A DNA stretch of 64,000 nt from Pyropia yezoensis (Eukaryota; Rhodophyta; Bangiophyceae; Bangiales; Bangiaceae), in NCBI GenBank assembly GCA_009829735.1, contig CM020620.1, positions 13,637,420 to 13,701,419 on the forward strand. The letters are read 5' to 3'. How positions within the stretch are numbered: position 1 is the first letter of the stretch; each line of letters begins with the position of its first letter. The position numbers and the translations under genes are program-made. The notes beneath the pieces are model-generated. The model searched no databases and was not told where the DNA came from. It worked only from the letters and a program-made list of their open reading frames with translations. Shown piece after piece: positions 30,755-42,584 of the stretch.

Positions 30755-32182
30755 TTACGGGATATCCGGGAGAGGAGGTGCCTCCTCGACTGCTAGTACT
30801 TCTCTTGGAGCTTGCTGCCTGCCCGGTGCCGGGCCTCTGGCGGGATACCCCCCAATGGATGCCTTGCGTTGAGCCGCTGCCCGTCGAGACTCCTCCGGGA
30901 TGAGCGGGCATGCGGACACCCAATGCTGGGGGTCTCCGCACAGCATGCATCCGGACGTACCGGCCGTCCCGGGCGTCCGGGTCGGGTTGGTTCCATAGGT
31001 CCGGTAGCCTGCCTCGGGCGCCCGAGTGCCTGCCCCTTGGTAGGCCTTGGGTCCCGGTGCCAACCGGATTATGGACTCCCCCAGCCGGTTGGTTCTACCA
31101 GCGATGTGCGGAGGTGCCTCCGTACGCACTGCCCATGTCGGCAGGGGTTGGTGGGGGCTACTCGTAACCGGGGCGTACCCCGTAGTCCGCACATACGGGA
31201 CGCGCCGTCCCGTTCCCTCGTTGACCTGGAACTGGGTCCCAGCCGGGGCGATGTACACTACCGTACCATGCTCATCAATCACCGGCGTCGCCGGTAGCAA
31301 CAGGTGGCCCTGTTGGTCGACTAGAGGTTCATCCTCACCCGTAGGGGTATGGTTGGTCGCCACCAGTACTGGTGCGGCCTTACGCTCCACCTTCACTTGC
31401 CTCGGTACCGGGGTAAGACTGGGCTTGCCTCCCTCACCCTTGGGCTTCGGGGCCAAGGCACATTCCGGGTGTAGCACCCGGTAGGCGTCCCCGAGGGACT
31501 TGCACATATGCATCAGTCGACTGAAGTTCGTCCGAGCCGTATTGGCTCCCCGTGCGGATATCCGCACATGGTTGGGTACTCCTGCGAACAGGATGGCCCG
31601 TAGCTCCCCTTCGCCGAGAAGCTTCCCCAGCTCGTAGTCGAGCTCTTGGATCAGGCGTCCAAACATCTCCTCACTCTCCCAGGACTGGGCGGTGGCGGTG
31701 CGAAGGGCCCGATAGTGGTCTTCGCACTTGTCCTCACTAAGGTAGCTGCTAAGCAGCTCCTTCAGTATACCACGGTAATCCATGGGGGTGGCCGCGACCC
31801 TCATTCCCGGCATCGGGGATGCCTGGCGGAGGATGCCTCGTACCCGTTCATCAACGAAGAGCGGGAGGATCTCCAGCGCCAGCCCCTCGTTGACGAGTGC
31901 CTTGTCCGCGGCTGCCTTGAAGCTAGTCAAGAAGCCAATGACTGCCAACGGGCGTCCGTTCGGGCCCCCGAACATGGGGACTCCCTTCATGAGGGTCTGC
32001 ATAGAGCAGATCGCTCGGTGCGAGGTAGTACGCATCGATTCCGATACGGTAGTGGATCGGTCCTCCAAACGATAACGTTCAGGAGTCAGTACCGACCTGA
32101 AGACTTCGTTGACAATCTCCGTGTCCGCGTCCTGGATGTCCAGACGCTTCGCCAGTTGATGAGTAAACTCATCGGGCTCCAT
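30755..32182 (-). CDS. gag: Gag of element 2 with one CCHC zinc knuckle
   Basis: 475 residues from ATG 32182, intact here. A helical capsid-type N-terminal half is followed by a Pro/Gly/Thr-rich linker and a zinc knuckle CMLCGDPQHWVSACP (C-x2-C-x4-H-x4-C) close to the C-terminus. It has no obvious sequence similarity to element 1 gag outside the knuckle, although the chromodomains and antisense ORFs of the two elements are similar. An intact gag in an element without RT suggests a parasitic, trans-mobilised type or a recent deletion. Confidence 0.85.
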   Translation of the reverse strand: MEPDEFTHQLAKRLDIQDADTEIVNEVFRSVLTPERYRLEDRSTTVSESMRTTSHRAICSMQTLMKGVPMFGGPNGRPLAVIGFLTSFKAAADKALVNEGLALEILPLFVDERVRGILRQASPMPGMRVAATPMDYRGILKELLSSYLSEDKCEDHYRALRTATAQSWESEEMFGRLIQELDYELGKLLGEGELRAILFAGVPNHVRISARGANTARTNFSRLMHMCKSLGDAYRVLHPECALAPKPKGEGGKPSLTPVPRQVKVERKAAPVLVATNHTPTGEDEPLVDQQGHLLLPATPVIDEHGTVVYIAPAGTQFQVNEGTGRRVPYVRTTGYAPVTSSPHQPLPTWAVRTEAPPHIAGRTNRLGESIIRLAPGPKAYQGAGTRAPEAGYRTYGTNPTRTPGTAGTSGCMLCGDPQHWVSACPLIPEESRRAAAQRKASIGGYPARGPAPGRQQAPREVLAVEEAPPLPDIP

Positions 32183-32248
32183 CCGCTTGGTCGCAGGGAG
32201 GACCCGTGAGAGGTGCGCCGCGTCCGCCGCCCACTATAGGCACGCCAT

Positions 32249-33459
32249 TCAGACTCCGACCCCCCCACCCCCTCCCTCACCCCCCTCCGTCCACCAGCCG
32301 CACGTACTGACGGTCGTGTCCACCACCCCCAGGAGGCTCTCGTAGCCCTTGGTGTTGATGGGCGTGCCGCCCACTCCCAGCCCCGCTAACAGCCGCCCCG
32401 TCGTGTGCGTAATAAACTGCGTCGACGCGGCGTACGCGTCGTGGGTGGTGACGGGCATCTCCACCATCCGGCACCCCTCTGCCGCCCAGACGGCCAGAAA
32501 CCGGTCACACCGTGGCCCATCACGGACGCGGAGGCGGTCAAACACAAACGGGAGCCCCCCCCAGCCGGACCGCCCCGACTCGGGCCCAAACATGGGGTGC
32601 GTGCACAGGATGTCGGCGGCGGCGGGAAGGAGTTCCGTCAGCGGCGTCGCGGCGTGCGCCTTGACCGACATCACGTCCACGAAGAGCGTGTCGGCCAGGG
32701 CGTCGAGCGGGAAGGCGCGCAGCACCGACGCGAGGGACATCATGGACGTGCAAAAGATGACCACGTCGGGCTTGGCGGCGATGAGCGCCGCCGCATCGCG
32801 CGTGTAGGTGGCGCCCAGTTTGGTGGCGGCGGCGGAGTAGTCGCCGCGGCTCATACCAATGACTCTGGAAGAGCCAAAAAAAAAAAACGGACAGAGGGCA
32901 GGGGGAGGCGATGGCACCACGCTCGAGGACTGTCCAGTGGAGGATTGCAGGGAGCGCATCCAGACCACCAGCCTCACGTTAGAACCCAGCGCGCGGCACA
33001 GATGCGGACGGCGCCCCGTCGCGCAGCAACAAGCACCAGCGCGCGTGCGTCAGCACGCATGCACCACCAACGGGGCTGGAGCGCTCCGGCCTCGCCCCTC
33101 CCCCCCCCCCCCTCCCACCCCCCGTCTCGCCCCCCGCCACAAGGGCAGGAACACATGAGAAAAACCACAGACAGCTCCCTCACCACACCAACGTCGCGCG
33201 CGCGCGCGCACGTGTCTCCACCGGCAGGCCCCCCCCCCCCCCCCCCTGCACCATCAGAAGCGTACTGGTGGCCCTGCTTGACAAACGTGCCGGTGAGGAA
33301 CTGGCCAAAGTTGCCAAAGCCGACGATGCCAATCACCTGCGCCGGCGGTGCCGGCGGCCGCGTCGCGGTCGCCACCCGCGTGACCGTGACGGCACCGTCG
33401 GGGGCAGTGGTGGCGGTGGTCGCCACCACCCGGGCGGCGCCGCCAGCGGGGGGGTCCAT
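32249..33459 (-). CDS. Arogenate/prephenate dehydrogenase (TyrA-type), 3'-truncated, better copy
   Basis: Same locus as 12405-13617, with uninterrupted exons: exon 1 33459-33252, exon 2 from 32862, about 270 residues in total. SRGDYSAAATKLGATYTRD follows the Rossmann motif as expected, then the HPMFGPES and INTKGYESLL motifs. After GVVDTTVST the sequence turns into Gly-rich, non-family sequence. A usable GT donor (GTGCGG) lies there, so either the last exon is beyond element 2 or it has been deleted. I found no remaining exon in 25.8-26.6 kb. Confidence 0.88.
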
Positions 33460-33679
33460 GGCGCACGGGGGGAGGCAAGGGGGGCCGAAGTAGCGGGGCG
33501 GACGGGACGTCAGTGGACTGCAGGGGAGAACAAAGGAGGGGGAGCGGGCGGGAGGGTGGCGGGGGGGAGGGAGGGTGGCGGGCACGGGGGTGCGACTCGA
33601 GGATTTCCAGTCAGGCGGCACCGCCGTTTGCGTGCGCTTGATCCGCCCCGCCCTGACCCCCCCTCGAGAGGCCTCCGCC

Positions 33680-33712
33680 TGTGGCAGTATTGTGCTAGTG
33701 GTTTTTGCCACA
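33680..33712 (+). mobile_element. Second view of the 33-bp LTR footprint
   Basis: Mirror of 12152-12184 with CCGCC flanks at 33675-33679 and after 33712, identical in sequence. Under the corrected assembly it is the same insertion. Confidence 0.75.
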
Positions 33713-34721
33713 CCGCCCAGCTGGGCGGCGGGGGCGCCCGCTCCTGGATCTTGCCAGCGCGACCACACTGCAGTTGGCCGCCGCCGCTCGCCCTCGGGGT
33801 GGGTCCCCCGCGACGCCACGGCCACCGCCACGGCCGGCCGTGAAGAAAGTGGAGAGGTGGGAGGGGCAAGGGTCGGCACAGACGTGGAGGGGGGGCAGCG
33901 CTGGCCAAAGTGGGTGGGCCAAAACGGACGAGGCGGAGCGAGGGAGCGGGGAGGGGACGCCGACTGTGGCTTGCGGGCGGTGAGTCGGGCGCGCGGGCTC
34001 CTCTTGTCCCAATCGCCTACAAGGATGAGCTGGTGGCCGGCCAAGCTGGTCGCATCCCCACAGTGGCGGCCAAGCTGGCGGCATCCCCACAGTGGCGGCC
34101 AAGCTGTCGGTATCCTCACGCTCGCGACCCACACCCCACACTTCCCCATGCTGAAACGTGTGGTGCAGGCCGCCTCCGAGCTTCAAGCAGCGGAGCTCAC
34201 CACGGCGGCAGGCTCGCTACTGTTGGGTTCGGCCGCTTCGGCGAGCCGCCCGTGTGCTGGGACGGCGACCTTTATGTGACGCCCGCAGCTCTGCCGCGTC
34301 GTTTCACAGTACCACGCCTGACAATGGGCGGTTCGGAGTGGGTTCCCCGCGGCGCCACAGCCACCGCCGCCATAGGGTCAATAGACGCTCGTCACTCGCG
34401 GCCACTCTTCGGTCGGCAGCAGCTCCTCAACGCTGACGCGAGCGGCCGCCAGGCCGCGTGGCGGACCGTCCGCCGCGCCGCAGGCGCAGCCTGCGGCGGG
34501 GCCACTCGGGGTGTGGCGTCCGCCGACTTGATGGGCGCTGAGGCACCGGCGCAGCGGAGTCCGTGGCGGGCGACGGCAATGCCGCCTCGAGCACCGATAA
34601 GGTTGCGTCGCGGGAGGCCGGCGGGGGAGTCTGGCAAAAATGCCCAGGCCGAGGCGGGTGCGGCAACCGAATGGTGTGTCGACCCGCCACACGAGGCGAC
34701 GCTCCTCGCGACGCCCGCCTC

Positions 34722-35489
34722 TCATGCTGCGGACGCTGCAATCGGTTGCCCCTCTTGGGCCTGCCAGTAGGCGTCACGGTCGGCGGCGCCGCGGTGGCGG
34801 CCTCCCCGGAATGCCAGACCCCCCCCGACCGCGACCAGCGCGAGCGCCGCCAAGCACCCAATGACAATGCTGGCAATGCCGCCGCCCGACAAGCCGCCCC
34901 CATCGTCGTCGCCACCCGCGCCGCCACCGCCGGTACCCCCCCCACCGCCGCCCGCGTGGGGCCGCCCACCACCGCCACGGACTGGGCGGCGACGCCCGTC
35001 GAGGCCGGGAGGGCGGCGTCCGGGGCGCGCACAATGGCGGCGCCGAGCGCATCGGCCGAGTCGTTGGCCACCGGCCCCGACCGGCGGGCGCGGACGGTGA
35101 GGTCGACGGCGTTCGCGGGCACGTCCTCGGGGGGGGTGTCGAAAAAGACCTCCACCTCTGCGGCGGACACGTTGGCCTCGGCGTCCAGCGCTGGGTACAC
35201 CCGCGACGCGAGGTCGTCCTCCACGTCCCACCGGCTGAGGCCGCCCGTCACCCGTACGACCGTGTCCACGTACACCGACGGCGGGACGGGGTCGACGGGC
35301 AGGGTTGCGTGCGGGCACGTCAGGTTGGACGCCTGCCCCGCCGAGTAGTAAAAGTTGAACGAGCCGGGGATGGCGGCGGTCGGGTGGGCGAGGCGCACCA
35401 GGTCGGCCAGCACCTTGTCGGGGCGCACGGCCCCCTCCTCAAAGTAGCTGTTCGCCGTACCATCCGGCGACACCGCCCGCTGGTTAATC
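34722..35489 (-). pseudogene. 3' part of the split membrane-protein gene, piece B copy
   Basis: Reads from the element 1 insertion joint (WINQRAVSPDGTANS...) through the ectodomain, Gly-rich linker, membrane segment and basic tail to the stop at 34722. It is more complete than 10375-11142, and the run of 8 G here gives the short tail ending AASAA. Same locus as in piece A. Confidence 0.6.
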
Positions 35490-36350
35490 CACACTGTGGG
35501 AGATTGGGCCGGAATTCGGTACCAATACTTTGGAGATTCGGGTCAAGTGGACCTGACCGGAAGTCGAAATTCACCCGACCCACGATGGTGAAACTTCTGA
35601 CTTCTGGACGGAAACTCGACTAGGACTTCCGACATACTAGAGCAGGGTAATGCTGCTGGTATTTGTTTCTTGGGATTTTTGCACGGGAGCCAGACGGATT
35701 TCTACGCTTTGAGTGCTTTGCATGTGGAGTGATATGATTGGTTTGTTTGAGGGTTCATTTTCTGAGTGTTTTGAGGGGTTGCGTGAGCGTGTGAGGAGGG
35801 TTGATAAGGAGGGACAGCAAGGCGGGGAGGGCCCACCTTGGCTGGCCAAGCAAGAAAACACCGTCTGGCTCCGACACATCTTGTTCGTGCCTTGGTGAGT
35901 GGACCCGCTCACCACACGCAAGTTCCGTGTTCGGCTGTGTGGAGGTGCTTGCTTCCGGTGTCCCAAGTTGGGATATCGGCAATACTCCTCTTCCTTCCCT
36001 GACTCGAGGTTGTTGGTTGGGAGTACTGCTACAGTTGGTGGATCAGCGGGGGAGAGGATATCGACTTTGGTACCTCCCTTGACCGGAGACGGGACCATGT
36101 TGGCCCCTCTCCCCCTTCGGCACCGAGACTTCCGGTGACACGATCGACTCGCCTACGTTCCGAGCGTTCGCTGGGTGACGAGGTTGGCCACCGTGAGTCT
36201 TGGTGGGAGACCCGGAGTTTCGGGAAACCTCACCGCCTTCCTTGAGGTAGGTGGAGGGGTGGAACGTGCTCTAGGAACTCCGTAGCTGACGATCCGCGAC
36301 TCTGGACACCGTTTGGTCGTTTTGGTTGACTCCACGTGACTCTTGTGGAG

Positions 36351-38116
36351 ATGGCTGGTGAGGGAGACCCCCCCATTGTGCCGAGTGTACCTGGCGAGGG
36401 GGAGCGTTGTCCTCCCCCGACGGGCGGAGTACCACCCAGGCCGGGCAGTGCGGATGTGGTGGGTCCAGAGGTTGGACCCCGAAGGCGGTCGGCCAGGTTC
36501 CTTCCCAGGCCGTCCTCGGAAGAGACGGGCGGAGTTCGCCCTTCTCCGGTGGGAGCGCCGAGCCAGCGTCAGGCTCCGGCAACCTCTTCGGGGAGTGACG
36601 ACACTCACTTCGGCATGGGACCGCCGACCGGCAGAGGTGACGGGACGGGGAGTTCCGTACCCCGGGTTGGTGGGTCCGCGCCACGACTGGTGTCGGAAGG
36701 ACCGGGTGGGAGCTCGAGTCAAGCTCCACCTGGCTCATCCGGTATCGTGGATGACTCGGTGATGACTGCCATCGCACAAGTCGTGCGAGAGGAGGTGGGG
36801 AAGGCGTTGAAGGGGAACACCCCTCCGCCTGAGCAGGCCTCGAGGCGTCAGAAGCGACGGGAGACTCGACGTACTCTCCGTCGTGAGGTGGACTCAGAGT
36901 CTGAGTCCTCTGCAAGTGGCAAGTCGGGTGAAGAGGATCTTACCCGACGTGGTCGTGTGACTCACACGGACCATCTTGGGACTAGAGTCGTCCCAGGAAA
37001 GATAGTGGTGAATAATCCATTGTTCAAGGATGTCTTCGACTGTGAGACATATGGGTTGGTCAACAAGTCGTTGACCTACTCGAATAGTCAGGCCCGTACC
37101 CTGGGCCGGCGCAAGAAACACGTTGCGCAATCCTTCGGGGTCCGTTCAGAATGGGACGGGACACCACCCCTGAAGGTCTTCCAGTTTTTGCGGAAGTTCG
37201 CAAAAGCCTGCCGATGACAATGATGTCTCTGAAGCTGAAGCGTTTTTCATACTTCAGGACTTCACCAAGGAGCCACTCCGCTCCGAGGTGATGAACGTCT
37301 TGCCAAGTCGGCATGGTGGGAATCCGGGTGAGGTGACCTCCTACCTGGAGTTAGTTAATTGGATCCTTCGTCTTCACGCAGACGAGGCTTCCTTGGCTGC
37401 GCAGGTTGAAGAGTTCAACCGCGCCACCCAGAGTAAGGGTGAAGAGGAGCGGGGAGTTCGCTGAACGACTCCGTCAGCTGAACGTCCTCTGTGGATTCCT
37501 ATATCCCCAAGGAGTCATTAAGGGACGCTTTGTGGAGGGTGTCCACCGAGCAGCTCGAGCGACTGTGCGAGAGCGTAATACTCCGACCATGACTCTGGCG
37601 GAGTTGGCACGCATCGCCCAGACTAAGGGTGATGAGTACCGCTGGCTCGTGTCTGAGCAGCGGAAGGAACGAGAGAAAGAAGCTAAGGGAGTGGAAGCAA
37701 GTCGCTTCCGCAGAACTGCAAGGGTGCCTTCCTACACGCGGACGTACCCTGCAGTACCTTCGTCCTCAACTCGAGAGACGGAAAGTATGGTGGCCGCTAT
37801 CCCTAATAAGTCACAGGGAAAAGCGGGGCCATCGGCGTCAATGAGTGATCGGCCGTGTTGGCAGTGTTCCAAGTCGGGACACTGGGCAGCCCAATGCCCC
37901 ACTCTGGACGTTCGACTGAGAGCCCTGTTGGCTCGTATTGGGAAGCTCGGTATTCCGAGGACTGATTCGGATACCCGGCCGCACACCGCACGTGTGACGG
38001 CCATGACTCAACCTCAGTCAGAGAATGAGTCCACGCTTGAGAAGGGGAAAACCTCTTCCCCCAGCTCAAGTGGCAAGGATACTCCATCATCCGAGTCGGA
38101 TGAGGGAAACGCCTAG
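36351..38116 (+). pseudogene. gag: Gag of element 1, piece B copy (two 1-bp insertions)
   Basis: Matches 7755-9518 but has an extra C at about 37211 (KAC then stop) and an extra G at about 37452, so the frame is broken twice. Both are absent from piece A, where gag is intact. They are probably sequence errors near the end of this contig rather than real mutations. Confidence 0.8.
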
Positions 38117-38269
38117 CCGCTGGGACTAAGACTGACCCAAACGCTCCAGCGGTAATGAAGCGGGTTGCTTCACACTCACCGACCCATGGGAGAGTGGAAG
38201 GTCCTGACTCGACCTCGAGGGTGAGGCCTAGAGACAAAGTCTCTCCTCAGAATCACGACCCGAGTCGGA

Positions 38270-40406
38270 TTGTGTCCAGTGCTGGTAGGGAGTAACTACC
38301 AGGTCGCAGCTCGACTCTGGCTGCAGGATGGATATGAGTTTACCTCTCGTGTCATAGTCGACACAGGCTCTGCTGCCTCTCTCATTAGGCAAGACTTATT
38401 GCCAGAGGGGACGGATGTGAGTCCCGCCGGCTCACCCGAGTGGCGTATGTTTGATGTCAATGGGGGACTCCTCCCCACTGTTGGGTCTGTTGCATTGACT
38501 GTTTGCATTGGTTCTAACAGACGCAGGTGAACTTTGGAGTAGTCTCCAATATGTCAGTTCCCGTACTCCTGGGAACTGACTATCTGGACCTCCATGTCCC
38601 GGCCGTCTGTGGACCGGAAGGGGTAATCCGAATGCGTAATGGAGAGACTGTCCCCATATTGCGTAAAGGGAGGACTGTTTCCCCTACGACTCATCAACCT
38701 AGGGAAAACTCTCCCAAGGGTGGAGGCTCTACGACCCATGTACGAGTATCTAAGGGTACGGTAGTCCCGCCCCGATCAAGGACCTTTGTGCGAGTACGCA
38801 CACGGTTTCGAGGGAATGGACTCGTTTCCCCCGTGGACCGAGTCTATCACACTCACCAAGTGCAAGTTGCATGGGGCCCCATGACTTGTGGAGATGACCA
38901 AACTTGGTGGGTGGAGGTCCTCAACACGTCGGAGGAACCTCGACGACTCCCCGGAGGCATGAAGATTGCGTCGATCTCTACCTTTGAGGGAATGTCGTTG
39001 CTGTGACTCAACAGCCATGGAAGGATATTGGAACGGCAGGCTCTGCCGACCAATCGAGTTCATCGACGGCTAAGTCACCGACGGAAAATCGGGAGAACAT
39101 CCCGGAGTGTTTTCATGGACGACTGGATGAGTTAATCCAGAAGCATCACAAGTTGTGGAATGGTGACCTTGGGCTCATCAAGGCCACCGAACACAGAATC
39201 GTGTTGAAGCCAGGGGCTAGGCCAGTTCGCCTGAGTCCCTACCGTATGGGACCAGACTCACGGGAACTCACCCGAGAGCAGGTCCAACGGATGCAAGACA
39301 TGGGTGTCATTGAGCCTTGCTCAAGTGAGTGGGCCAGTCCCATAGTCTTGGTGCCCAAGTCAGACGGCACGATGCGGTTCTGCATCGATTATCGTAAGCT
39401 AAACGAGCGGACGGTAAGGGATAGTTACCCCTTACCCCGTATGGACGATTGCCTCGACTCACTCGGTGAGGCACAGTACTTTTCCACGTTGGACTGCAAC
39501 GCGGGGTACTGGCAGATACCCATCCGCAAGGAGGACAGACACTTGACCACCTTCACGTGTCACTGTGGAGTTTATCAGTGTACACGGCTCCCTTTTGGGC
39601 TTTGCAATGCACCTGCGACTTTCCAGCGTGCTATTGACTTGATACTTGCCGGAGTCAAGTGGCAGATCGCCCTGGTGTATCTGGACGATATCATTGTGTT
39701 CTCCGGGACTGCCGAAGAACACCTGTCCCACTTGGACAGAGTGTTTACCCTGTTGGGTGAAGCAGGAGTAACACTCAAACCTACGAAGTGTCACCTCTTT
39801 AGTAATGAGGTGGAGTACCTCGGCCATATAGTCCGGCCAGGTCGCATTCTGGTCAATGAGAAGAACCTCATGGCCATCCGTCGGGCGAAGTTCCCCCAGA
39901 CGCAGACACAACTCAGGAGCTTCCTGGGTATGTGTAACGTATACAGACGCTTTGTGGCGAACTATGCCAAAGTGTCTGCACCGTTGAACCACTTGGTAAG
40001 TTCCAAGATGCCCAAGCGCTTGGATGCTCCCAAACCCCCGGAGCAAGAAGCGTTTGATAGGTTGCGAGAACTCCTCTGCAACCCACCGGTGTTAGCGATC
40101 CCCAGACCGGGGGCTCACTACATCGTTGATGTGGACGCAAGTCACGACCAACTCGGTTGTTGCTTACTCCAACAACAGCCTTCGGGGGAGTATTTACCCG
40201 TTGGCTATTTTAGCAAGGGACTCTCACCGCCCAGAAGAATTATTCTGTGACGGAGGTAGATGGCCTTGGCGTAGTATGGGCAGTCTCCATGCTACGGCCA
40301 TACATCGAAGGAAGGAAGTTCCTCATTCGATGTGACCACAAGGCTCTGAAGTGGATACTCACCACTCCAGCCTGTACGAATAACCGACTCAATCTATGGC
40401 GACTCT
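38270..40406 (+). CDS. pol: Protease and partial pol of element 1, piece B copy
   Basis: Protease at about 38270-38530 (VDTGSAASLI), pol frame from 38527. A frame break at about 38995 and another at about 40230 are not in piece A. RT has YRKLN at 39390-39404 (canonical), YLDDI and LPFGLCNAPATFQ. The sequence ends in RNase H at the gap. Confidence 0.85.
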
Positions 40407-40906
40407 NNNNNNNNNNNNNNNNNNNNNNNNNNNNNNNNNNNNNNNNNNNNNNNNNNNNNNNNNNNNNNNNNNNNNNNNNNNNNNNNNNNNNNNNNNNNNN
40501 NNNNNNNNNNNNNNNNNNNNNNNNNNNNNNNNNNNNNNNNNNNNNNNNNNNNNNNNNNNNNNNNNNNNNNNNNNNNNNNNNNNNNNNNNNNNNNNNNNNN
40601 NNNNNNNNNNNNNNNNNNNNNNNNNNNNNNNNNNNNNNNNNNNNNNNNNNNNNNNNNNNNNNNNNNNNNNNNNNNNNNNNNNNNNNNNNNNNNNNNNNNN
40701 NNNNNNNNNNNNNNNNNNNNNNNNNNNNNNNNNNNNNNNNNNNNNNNNNNNNNNNNNNNNNNNNNNNNNNNNNNNNNNNNNNNNNNNNNNNNNNNNNNNN
40801 NNNNNNNNNNNNNNNNNNNNNNNNNNNNNNNNNNNNNNNNNNNNNNNNNNNNNNNNNNNNNNNNNNNNNNNNNNNNNNNNNNNNNNNNNNNNNNNNNNNN
40901 NNNNNN
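40407..40906. other. Assembly gap, exactly 500 N
   Basis: Placeholder gap. On its left is RNase H of element 1, on its right the middle of the Harbinger transposase; neither reading frame continues across. Confidence 0.95.
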
Positions 40907-41740
40907 AAGCCGTCGCTATTCTACACAACATGGTCGTCGTCCAGCGACGCGACGGGTACCTTTCCCGGCGCCGCATGGGCGACGCATATGGGGGTCCCTG
41001 GGGCTGCGGCGGCCGCCGTGGTGGTCGCGGAGCCGCGGCGGCGGCGGCGGCGCGGCGCGGCGGCGCGGCGGCCGCGGCAGCGGCGGCGGCGGCGGCGGCG
41101 ACGACAACTCAGCCGCGGAGCGGAGCGACGAACCGGCAGCTGGCGGACCTGGCGAGCGTTCCGAAGGTGGGGGTGTGGCGGCCGCGGGGAGTGAGAACCC
41201 GACTGCCGGCCGCCCTGGCGGACGTGCTAGAGGTGGGGGCGGGGCGGCCGCTCCTGGATGCGTTCATTCAGCATATGGCGGAGCTGCCGCCCGGCCCGTA
41301 GGCGCCGGGAGAGGCAGACGAGGAGGTGGAGGTGGATGTAGAGGCGGACCAGGCGGCGGGGCCGCCCGCCGGCGGGTGTCGAACGAGCGCAGGGGCAGGG
41401 GGTGGCGCCGGGCGAGTTTGGCGGGCTGAGGGTGGTGGTGGTGGTGGTGCCGCTCAAGGTGCAACAGCCGATGGAGGTGGGGCAGCAGGCGGTGGTGTTT
41501 CTGGGCGCGGCAGCGGGCCAGGTGGTTCTGCAGGCCGTGGTGGGACTGGGCGCGGTGGAGGCGCGGGGCGAGGTCGAGTGGACGGCCGCTCGGCCGCCGT
41601 ACAGCGGCGGTCGGCCGTGCGCAGCCCTGTTGAGCACGAGCGCCTGCGCGTGGACCTGATGGAGCATGTGTGGACGCACAGAAGGCGCGCGCTGGCTCCA
41701 TATGTTCATCCGGCATCACATGCTCACGCCGCAGCCGTAG
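40907..41740 (+). pseudogene. C-terminal part of the Harbinger transposase, piece C copy
   Basis: Begins AVAILHNMVVVQRRDGYLSRRRMGDAYG, as in 22005-23948. An extra G near 40995 and other indels in the GCC tract break the frame. It ends with the HERLRVDLMEHVW motif and TAG at 41738-41740. It is truncated on the left only by the assembly gap. Confidence 0.8.
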
Positions 41741-41929
41741 TGTAGCGCGTGAGGCGCATGGAGCTAAAGGTTTTTTTTTCGCCTGCGGGTTTTTTTTTTT
41801 TCCTTGAATAAGAAGCGTACGCTCTGACACACGCGGCCGGTCCGGGCTCGTCCGCACAGCCGATGTGCGAAAACGCTAAGGCGGCCGCCCAGGCGCGACT
41901 GGCGGCCGGCCAAGTTGCGTGCCTGGGCG

Positions 41930-42110
41930 CGGCTAACGGGCAGACGCCCAGGCAGCCCCCGGCGATCGGCCAAGGTGCGTGCCTGGGCGCGGGCTGACGG
42001 GCAGACGCCCAGGCAGCCCCCGGCGACTGGCCAAGGTGCGTGCCCGGGCGCGGCTGACGGGCAGACGCCCCAGGCAGCCCCCGGCGACCGCACAAGGCCG
42101 CCGCCGCCGC
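41930..42110 (-). repeat. 60-bp triplication, piece C copy
   Basis: Mirror of 21661-21840, with one- and two-base differences in homopolymers. Confidence 0.75.
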
Positions 42111-42584
42111 CGTGGCCGTGCACCAGGTGCGGTCAGCGGCCGCTCTATAGCGGCCGCACTGAGGGTGCGGTGCCCGTGTCGCCGCGCACCGGGTGCGGCG
42201 GGCGGGCGCCCTCCCACCGTCGAGTGCGGGGCAGCGGATCATGGCGCACCGAGGGGGCGGGGGAAGGTACCTCGCAGCTCTGCGCACTCTGGGTAGGAGG
42301 GCGCACACAGGGCGAATGTGCCTCGCGTGGACTCCTTTTTTTGACAGGTCTCCGTAGAGAAAAAAGACGTGAGGTGCATCGTGCAAAGGTTTATGGCAGA
42401 GAAGCATGCATGAAACAAAGTCTACGCCCGACACCCAGTGATGATCACAGATGAAGACAAGCAGCAAGACGTTCAGGACAAAAGCAAAACACCAACGAAA
42501 AAAAACAGCGCTCGACAGACACAGAAACACAAACCAGGAAAAAAAAAAAAGAGACACCACCGGCACAGCAAAGCCACAAACCCA

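Larger units (their letters stand above)
26607..32182 (-). mobile_element. Element 2: 5'-truncated, RT/RH/INT-deleted chromovirus with an antisense ORF
   Basis: In element sense: gag (intact), protease with an in-frame TGA, direct fusion to the integrase tail and chromodomain, antisense ORF, TATA-containing leader, PPT, 3' LTR. About 900 codons (RT, RNase H and the integrase core) are gone compared with element 1, and there is no 5' LTR. It can only move, if at all, with proteins supplied by relatives. The internal deletion is also present in piece A, so it is not a sequencing artefact. Confidence 0.85.
16749..40406. other. Assembly piece B (apparently inserted in reverse)
   Basis: Its left end (16749-22843) matches 47007-40907 of piece C, and its right end (29607-40406) matches 16248-5463 of piece A, both inverted. 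Only 22844-29606 is unique to B. The copy of gag near B's right end has single-base insertions (37212 area, 37452 area) that are absent from A, as expected for poorly polished contig ends. Confidence 0.9.
35490..40406 (+). mobile_element. Element 1, second view: 5' LTR to RNase H, cut by the gap
   Basis: CACAC duplication at 35490-35494, LTR at 35495-36033, PBS from 36036, then gag, protease and pol on the plus strand until the N run. It is the inverse of 5463-10379 with a few indels and a few substitutions. The cut falls in RNase H. Confidence 0.95.

Noticed and set aside
9771..36098. Large biological palindrome or segmental inverted duplication with spacer
   Set aside because: All match ends coincide with the two N gaps, and the pieces tile consistently when the middle is reversed, so an assembly error explains it better.
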